Both the position numbers and the translations under genes were made by a program. A stretch of 64,000 bases of DNA from Emiliania huxleyi CCMP1516. Taxonomy: Eukaryota > Haptophyta > Isochrysidales > Noelaerhabdaceae. Under the pieces are notes generated by a model that saw nothing but the letters and a program-made list of their open reading frames with translations, was not told the DNA's origin and ran no database searches. Positions 30,675-38,400 of this stretch are shown in pieces; the first letter of the stretch is position 1; every line of letters starts with the position of its first letter. The stretch covers positions 171,584-235,583 of the forward strand of contig NW_005198966.1 in NCBI RefSeq assembly GCF_000372725.1. The letters run 5' to 3'.

Positions 30675-30815
30675 ACCCACGTGCACCGGGCCAGTGCTTG
30701 CACTTTGAATGCCGTGGGGCTCCTGCCCGTGTCCGGGTGTGGAGATGCGAGGGTCGCCCCCCCTTGCCCCACCACTTGTGTGTGTGGAGAAATTTACCTT
30801 ACCTTACCTTACCTC
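30675..30815 (+). repeat. Dispersed repeat family D, copy 3
   Basis: Best preserved copy: GGCTCCTGCCCGTGTCCGGG, GAGATGCGAGGGTCGCC, TTGCCCCACCACTTGTGTGT, then TTACCTTACCTTACCT. No gene is supported between 30265 and 31348; 31313-31390 holds five tandem GCTGTCAGAAC units. Confidence 0.7.
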
Positions 30816-31348
30816 GTGTGTGGGTGTTCGCCGCCTATATGCTCAATCCTGCGGCAAGACGGACATGTTTTGACAATCAAAATCTACCTCAAAATTTGCG
30901 GCCGCCCCTCGAAATTTGCTGATCAAAATTTGCGGTGGCCCGGATCGAAACCTGTACTGGCCAATGGACGCCCGTGTACGTCCCTTGGTGTTCCTCTCGC
31001 CGTCCGCCAGCGAGACACGCTCTGTTGCTGGCGGCCGCAGTTTTCTGTGACCCACCCACCTCTCCCTTGTGTTTTGTCTGGGGAGGGGCTTTCTCCTGCG
31101 GAGTCGTGCGTGCGCAGGGCTCCTCTTTGCTTTCTTCTACTCCCCCCTACTCTATCACATCTCGTTCCCGTCCTAAAGCCGTACCAGAGAAGTGTGCCTG
31201 TCTGTGTGTGTTGAGTCCGTCCGTGGCTCGGAGGGAGGCTTCAAGAGGGAAGGAGCGGGGCAACTGGGAATGTCAGAGCCCCTGAGTTGTGAAGAGAGGG
31301 GAGGATTTTGCGCTGTCAGAACGCTGTCAGAACGCTGTCAGAACGCTG

Positions 31349-32728
31349 TCAGAACGCTGTCAGAACGGCGAGGTCTCTGTCAGAACAGGTGCGGGAGCTC
31401 CACATCTGTCTAGATTCATCGCAGGCGAGCCGCGTGGAGTAGCCCCGCCGCGCCACGTTCTGCCGCGCCACGTTCTGCCCGAAGCTGCTGCGCGAAGCTG
31501 CATGGGCCGCGAGGAAGGACGCGAAGAAGGGGAGGACGATGTGCAGCAGGTGAAAGTTGGGCGCGCGCTCGTCGCCCGTGCGGACACGAAGGATCACGTT
31601 CACGCATGCCGACGCGCAAGCGCAGTATCCCACTGCGAGTAGCTTGCGGGTCGGAGGGAGGGCAGAGGGTGGCAGAGCTCCGAAAGCGGCGCCGGTCGCT
31701 GTAGCCATCGTGATTACGCAACGCCCAATGCCTGCGAGCTTGTCGAGGTCACGGGCCATCGCTTCCGGCGAGCGGACAAGGACTCTGACAAGACGCAGAG
31801 TCGGGGCGCACACGAGAACCAGGGTCATCGCGCGCGCAAGAAAGCGAGGCGAGGCATGTGCCAGGTTGGCGAGGGCCAGCAATCCAAAGCCCGCGGCAGC
31901 GAGCAGGCCGGAGGGGTTGGTGGTGTCGAGCTCGGCGAGACGAGCGGCGAACATCACCGCGAGGGCGAGCGACAGCTGGACCGGCTTGTACTGTGCCACG
32001 TCCAGACGCAGTGGGATGCGCATGGCCGGCGGCGAAGGCGGCATGGAGGGCGGCGGCACGCTTGCCCCCGGAGTCGGGCGCTTCTGCAGCAGCGGCGGTG
32101 TCGCGGAGCCAGAGAGAAGCAAATCGTCGAAGGGGCTGCCGCAGTGGGGCGTCGCCCCTTCTGGGGGTGGCGGCGCCGGGGCGGGAGCGAGCGGCGCCGG
32201 CGTGGGAGCGAGTGCGCGCCGCATCTCGTCGATGACCACCTTCATCGGCCACGACAGCGCCGCATGCCCTCCCGCCACCGCTCCATCCCCTCCTTCCGCC
32301 GCACAGTCACTCGGCAGACGCGGCGGTGCGAGAGGACGCGCCGGCACACCAATCGCTCTCGCCGCCCACGGGTGCGCGCTCCCCAGCAGCTCCCCGCGCG
32401 CGCTCGTGAGCTCCCGGAGGATGGCCACTTTGTGCGCGAGGAGCGCATCCTCTGCCGCGAGCGGCGGGAGGACGCACTGCGTCAGAGGGTAGCCTGCAGG
32501 GAGGCCTGCGAGGAGCGGCTGCGCGGGAAAGGGCTCGCTCGGGCCGCCGCGCTCAAGGTCCAAGAGCGGCGGCGCCGAGTTGGCCGGCTGGACGGACATG
32601 TTCATGCACTTGCGCGAGCGGCAAATCTTCTTTCGGAGGCCCTTCCCACCAAACTCGACCTTTTCGAGGCACTCCCTGCAATGGCCACAGTTCTGCTTGA
32701 GCAAGCAGGCCGCGCACGCCAGCGCGCC
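31349..32728 (-). CDS. CXXC zinc finger fused to a multi-helix hydrophobic domain
   Basis: The exon begins at 32728 after an ATCGCAG acceptor. The first residues form a complete CXXC finger: CAACLLKQNCGHCRECL, then VEFGGKGLRKKICRSRKC. That is the eight-Cys pattern with KFGG-like GGKG that in animals binds unmethylated CpG. A long Pro/Ala linker follows. From about residue 240, several strongly hydrophobic helices follow (QLSLALAVMFAARLAE, LLAAAGFGLLALANLAH, LLHIVLPFFASFLAAH). A DNA-binding finger on a membrane-type protein is unusual. Either it sits in the nuclear envelope or cleaved part acts in the nucleus. The 5' exon with the start codon is not resolved; MVKRSAS near 32774 is a candidate. 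The stop is at 31349. Confidence 0.6.
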   Translation of the reverse strand, partial: GALACAACLLKQNCGHCRECLEKVEFGGKGLRKKICRSRKCMNMSVQPANSAPPLLDLERGGPSEPFPAQPLLAGLPAGYPLTQCVLPPLAAEDALLAHKVAILRELTSARGELLGSAHPWAARAIGVPARPLAPPRLPSDCAAEGGDGAVAGGHAALSWPMKVVIDEMRRALAPTPAPLAPAPAPPPPEGATPHCGSPFDDLLLSGSATPPLLQKRPTPGASVPPPSMPPSPPAMRIPLRLDVAQYKPVQLSLALAVMFAARLAELDTTNPSGLLAAAGFGLLALANLAHASPRFLARAMTLVLVCAPTLRLVRVLVRSPEAMARDLDKLAGIGRCVITMATATGAAFGALPPSALPPTRKLLAVGYCACASACVNVILRVRTGDERAPNFHLLHIVLPFFASFLAAHAASRSSFGQNVARQNVARRGYSTRLACDESRQMWSSRTCSDRDLAVLTAF

Positions 32729-33299
32729 CTGCGATTACTGGTAGTCGAGGCTGAGCGCTTGACCATCTCGCCGGCTTCGCCTTCGTGCAGCAAGCGTGCA
32801 GTCGGACCCCCGGGGGTACATTGAGCGGTTCGTCCGCGTCGCGCACTCGTCCTAGACTCGTCCCTGCCTGCGGCGAGGAAATGACTCACACCTAGTGGAT
32901 CCATCCATGGTGAAATACCACCAGTTTCGTACCTCAGATAATTCATACTCTCAGCGGCAGAGAGTCTGCTGTGGACAGCTGACAGGGGTCAGGGCGCCTT
33001 AGAATTGTTTCGTTGAGAAGACGGTCATCATTTTTTGAAGACGCTGTGTTGCACTGAGTTGCACTGGGACAGGGTCGATCCGCTTGGTTCGGGGCTTCGG
33101 GCCCCCTCGATTGTCCCGCCCTCCCTCGCTGGTGTCAGTGTGTACTTCTACTTGGGCCGCCGCTCACAATTGTGGTTTACATTGTTCATGGACGGTCACT
33201 TTGCGCGTCACTGGCGGGGGCGGTGCGTCCCGAGCTGGGCAGCTAGGTGGACGATCGGTTGCGTCATAACCCACTCCACGGGCACGCTGTCGGCCGGCC

Positions 33300-35397
33300 T
33301 CACCCCGTGAACACGTAGCCTCCCGTTTCTGCTGCGTACCACTCAATGGGCGTCTTGCTCGCCAGCCCGTCCCACGCCGGCCAGCCGCCCCGCCTGTCCA
33401 GCGCGCACGCCTCGCAGGCGCAGCCCGCCTCGTGCACGCGCTTAATCTTGCCCGCGAAGCGAGGCATCCCGCAGTTGTTGAGGCCGGGGTACTCGTAGGT
33501 CAGGATGGTGCCTAGAAGAGAAAGCTGCGCAGGCGAACAAGAGGCAACAGTGTGACGGGGTACTCGTAGTCAGGGTGGTGCCGGTCGGCAGCCTGCGGCT
33601 GTGGGCCGAGATGTCGAAGAGCGAGCCTGTTCGCAGCTGGACGTGTGTGAAGAGACGCTGTTCACAGCAGCCCCTGGGTTAGCGGCGTCGAAGAGCGAGC
33701 CGTATTCGACGGTCGAGACGACGACGCTGTCCTTGCCCGGCACCTGGGCTCACCGACAGCAATAACTAAGGTCCCATAGATGTCGCGCACCATGCCTCAG
33801 GCATCTGCCCTCGCGCCTGTCCGATCACCTTGCACACGCCCGAGTAGAACCGCTTCACCTTGAGCAGCCCCTCCTGCCTGCCGGGCCGGAAGCTCGGCCT
33901 AAACAAAGAAACACGCGCAGTAAAACAAAACGCCCGCAAGCAGCAATGGGCCGGCAATCCCAGCCTCGAGTCCCGCAGGATTAGGCCCTCGCCGCCGAGA
34001 GCCTCTGCGCGCGTCAGCAGCCTCCCCACCGCCGCCGCATCCTCGCACGGCACCGCCGAGACCACCTACACGCGCGCCGCCGGAAAATCTCGGGCAATCT
34101 CCGGCTGACCTCGGGCGATCTCCGAACGATCTCGACCTCGGGTGATCGGGCGATGTTCGGCTGGTCTCCGGGTGCATCTCCGGGCAATCTCCGGCAATCT
34201 CGGGGCGATCTCGAGGCGATCTCCAAAGCCCCCGCCTGCACGCGCGCCGTCGGGAAGCCGGCAAGCGCGCGCCGCGCCGCATCGAGCCGCTCCAGCAGCC
34301 CGCCGGCGGCAGAGGGCGCGTCGAAGACCTTGAAGGCGATGCTCTCCCAGTGGCCCCGCATGAAGGCGCCGCACTCGTCCCACCTGTTCACAGCGGAAGG
34401 TGTGAAGAGACGCCGTTCACACCATCGGCACGGGTGCCCACCCCCCTCGTCTCACCGCCCTCGCCCCGCCCACAGCTCGCCGTCGAGCCGCAAGCCGCAC
34501 CTGTTCACAGCTGCAGGTGTGAAGAGACGCCGTTCACAGCTCGCCGTCGAGCCGCAAGCCGCACCCGAGCAGCGCGTCTCGCATCTCCGCGTTGCTGCAC
34601 TTCCACGTGCGCACGCCGCCCTTGGTGCGGAAGCCGCACTCGCCGCCGATGTCTGGCTCCCACATGGCGCGGATGCCGTCGTACTTTTCCATCGCGACGT
34701 ACCCCTGCAGGTCGATATCCCGCCGCTCCGGCTTCCAGTACCCCCTCCACGCATCCTTGGCCGCCTCGGCAAAGACGTCTCCGCCGCCGCGCTCCTGCGG
34801 GCCCGCGTTCTTCCACGAGCTCTCCTAGCGACCTCGAGCAATCTCGAGTAATCTCGGGGGTTCTCGAGTCATCTCGGGCGATCTCGGGTACTCTCGGGTA
34901 CTCTCGGGTACTCTGGGGTACTCTGGGGGGACTCTCAGTGAGCACACCTTCGCGTCGGGCACGCGGCGAGGGATGGGGCGCGAGGCTGCGGGCTCGAGCG
35001 ATGCGGCTGCGACGACGACGCACGAGCCGCTGTCGAGATGCACCTGTTCACAGCTGCAGGTGTGAAGAGACGCCGTTCACACTCACAGAGCCGCTGCCGG
35101 CCTCCGCAACGCCTTGAAGCTGCCGTCGGCCGCGCCGTCCTCGGCGGCCACGCCCAGCGCGCCCCCCCAGACCGGGTGCGCGTCTGTGGCGACGCGCACG
35201 CGCATTCCGCCGAGGAGGGCGTCGCCACCCACCACGTCGGCGGCAAAGGGCTGGCAGACGCCCCAGCGAGGAGGACCGGAGGAGGTCGCGCCATCCCCGG
35301 CGGCGGCGGCGGGTGGGGCAGCCGCAGCTGCGGCCGACGAGCCTCCTCCTCCTCCACCACCTCCTCCTCCGCCCCCGCCCCCCCTCCTGCCGCCGAT

Positions 35398-35430
<33 letters not shown>

Positions 35431-38400
35431 CCTCCCTCCTGGCTGGGGCTGGGACCCGCCGGCCGAAGAGGCGGGGGAGTCGGGCTCGCGGGCTAGCGCC
35501 ATGGCGTCGGGGTGCTGGTGCCTAGGGAACAAAGAAAGGGTCCGGCACGGCTTCCTTTTAGGCGGCGCCACGCGGGTCGTGGTGGTGGTGCTTGCGCAGC
35601 ACGTCCGTCCTCGCCCCGTCGGCAGAGAGGATCTTGGAGCACTGCCCGACCCACTCCTGCGCGACGAGATGTGGGGAGATATGGGGAGATGTGGGGAGAT
35701 ATGGGGAGATATGGGGAGGTGTGGGGAGGTGTGGGACCCGCTCCTGCGTGACGAGCCGCGGCCACTTGTCCTTCGGCAGGGTGGCCAGGAAGACCAGATC
35801 CTTAGCGCGGCGGGTCGACTCGAGGGAAACGTGCGTCGCCTAATCAGTTGATTAACCCATCTCCAGCTACTTCGGTCAACGGCGGCGGGTCGACTCGAGT
35901 GCAGCGTGCGATCGCCTCGTGCACTCCGCCCACCACCGCCCCGCCGCCGCGCCGCACCACCTCCTCCTGCACCTGCTTGCGCAGCCGCGTCGCCACGAGG
36001 AGCCGCACGCCGCGGAAGATGGTCTGCCTCGTGCGCGGCTCCTCTGAGCACCACTCCGCCTCCTCCGCCTCCGCCTCCGCCTCCGCCTCCGCCTCCGCCT
36101 CCGCCCCCCCCACCCCCGCCCCCGTCCGCTCCCCCCCCCGCGGCTGCGCCCGCCTCTCCGCCCGCCCCGCTGCCGCGGCTGAGTGCGCGGCGGGCGGAGG
36201 CGCGGCGATGGCGCAGAGCCCTCCCTGCCCCGGCCCACACGCGCGCTCAAAGGCGGCCACATTGCCCGCATCCGACCCCTTCGGCTCGAGGATGGCAAAG
36301 GCAACCTGCGCGAACGCGCCGCGGAACTCGCCCGAGGCGAGCGCCGCGGCGAAGAGGGGCGCCACCTTGTTCACGGCTGGAGGTGAAAAGAGAGATCGCT
36401 CACACACCGCGCACCGCGGCGAAGGGGGGGAGGGGGCGAGGTGTCAGGGAGAGAGTCTAAGGGGTGGCCTACCCGATGGCGGTCCGCCCTCCACCCACCT
36501 CCCCGCGCGGAGCCGCTCCGGGGCGACCCGAGCGCCCTGCGACCAAACTGCGTCCCTACGATCTTTCAACAGCAGAGAGCAGGGCGGCGCCACCTTGTCG
36601 GGCGGGTTGCCAAACGCGCCGCAACCAAAGGCGCCGAGCACGAGGCCATCGCACCTACGTTAGTTGATTACAATCTGAATTGAGACTGCCCCTCAGTTCC
36701 TCTCCGAGCTCGAGGCCGTCCGCTCCTCTGCTCTCTCGCCGCGTGCAGCACGGCCCGCAGCCGCGCGCGCACCGTCGCCTCCCACGCCTCCGAGCCCGCG
36801 ACCAGACTCGAGCGGCCTCGCCCGCCGCGGAGGTTTGGCATCGCCGCAGAGACGACGTCGACGAGGAGGGGCGGGTGCCTGCGCGGGAGAGGTGGGGAGG
36901 TGTGGGGAGAGGTAGGGAGAGGTGGGGAGAGGTGGGGAGAGGTGGGGAGAGGTGGGGAGGTGTGGGGAGGGGTGGGGAGGGGTGGGGAGAGGTGGGGTGA
37001 TGTGGGGAGAGATGGGGTGATGTGGGGAGATGTGGGGAGATATGGCGGGGTGGGGGCCGCCTGCGCGGTGCATACGCCGACAGGAGGGCGGGAGGACGGT
37101 CTTGTGCAGAGTCTCCACAGCACCGCGTAAGTACGAGGGCTGCAAATACAGTGAATACCGCTGAGAGGTGGGGAGCGGGCACAGCAGAGGGCGTGTCCTC
37201 AAGAGCGCGGGCTGGACTACAAGACTACGTACACTGCTTGCTTCTAGATCGGGTGCTCGAGCGCGTACGATCCGGCAGAGCGGCAGAGCAACGTCTGCGT
37301 GTAGAAGGCGACACGCTCCCCCATCGGGTATCGCAGCCGCAGCAGCGACGAGTGCAGCCGCGGCATCAGCCGGCACAAGTCCTCCTCCTACGAACTAACG
37401 GTGAACGAACGAATCAACAATGAACCAAGTAGGTTCGGTACCGGCACAAGTCCTCCTCCTGCGCGCGCGCGCCCGTCAGGTAGCCTCCGCCGGCGTGGTG
37501 CGCCTATGAGACCGCGCGACTCGCCACTCCCACTCCCTCTCTCACGAGCCAGCCTCCCTCCGCCCCTCTGCTGCATTCGCAAAGTTGAGCGCGGCGACGC
37601 GCCCCGCCCCGACCCGCGCAGTCATCAGCCGCAGCGCCGTCGCCGTGTCCACGCGAGCCACGCACACTCTCGTCGAGCCGTGCCGCGGCGGGAGCGGCCG
37701 CCTGTTCACAGCTCGAGGTGTGAACAGCGCCTCCTCACGGGCCGTTTCATCATGCGGCGGCGGCAAGTCCGCCCTGCGCTTGCGGGCGCGGCGATCGCGC
37801 GGTTGACGGCGCCTCGCGGCAGCGCCAAGCTGTGCTCCTGGCCGGCGGCGTCGGTGTACCGCCCCGCCTCGACGAGCCGGCCTGTTCACAGCCTTCTTTT
37901 CCTCGGTGGAGGGCGTCACGTGTTTTTTCCCCAACCGCCTCGACGAGTCGGCCGTTCTCGGCGGCGATTCGAGCGAGCTGCGCCTTGTCCCGCAACCGTC
38001 AACAGACAAGTAACTATTGGCTAAATGCCCTATTCACCCTCCATGAGGAACCCTCCTCAACACTCGTAGCTGCGTCAGCTACTCCACCACTAACTCTCGC
38101 TGCGCCTTGTCCCGCACAGCAGCGCCGCGGACTGCCGCCTCCTCCAGCTCGCGCCGCAGCACGCCGTCCCACACGAAAGCATGCGCCGCCCTCGCCGACG
38201 AAGCCTCGCCCCCGCCACAACCCCCGCCGCAGCCCCCGCCGCAGCCGCCGCCGTCACCCCTGCCGCCACCGCCACCACCGCCGCCGTCGTTAGCGGAGGA
38301 GGCGCCGGCGCAGCCGTGGTAGCAGGGCACCAAAGCGCCGCCGCTGCGGCTCTGAGACGGCGGGGAAGCGAGGCCCTAAGAAAACGAAACACAAGAGACT

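Larger units (their letters stand above)
33300..34824 (-). other. ATP-dependent DNA ligase segment of the repair protein
   Basis: Motif I is EKYDGIRAMW (Lys attacks ATP). Then come LRLDGELWAGRGRW, FKVFDAPSAAGGLLERL (motif IIIa), ALGGEGLILRD (motif IV) and QEGLLKVKRF (motif V). An OB-like end GTILTYEYPGLNNCGMPRFA follows, and the stop is at 33300. Exons of 260, 45, 142, 101, 70, 43, 45 and 212 nt join with perfect phase. Ligases with this motif set seal nicks through an AMP-lysine intermediate. Confidence 0.85.

Noticed and set aside
35081-35086. GTGAGT taken as the donor of the intron at 35044
   Set aside because: It would put the following 96-nt exon out of phase with the ligase; a GC donor nearby fits better.
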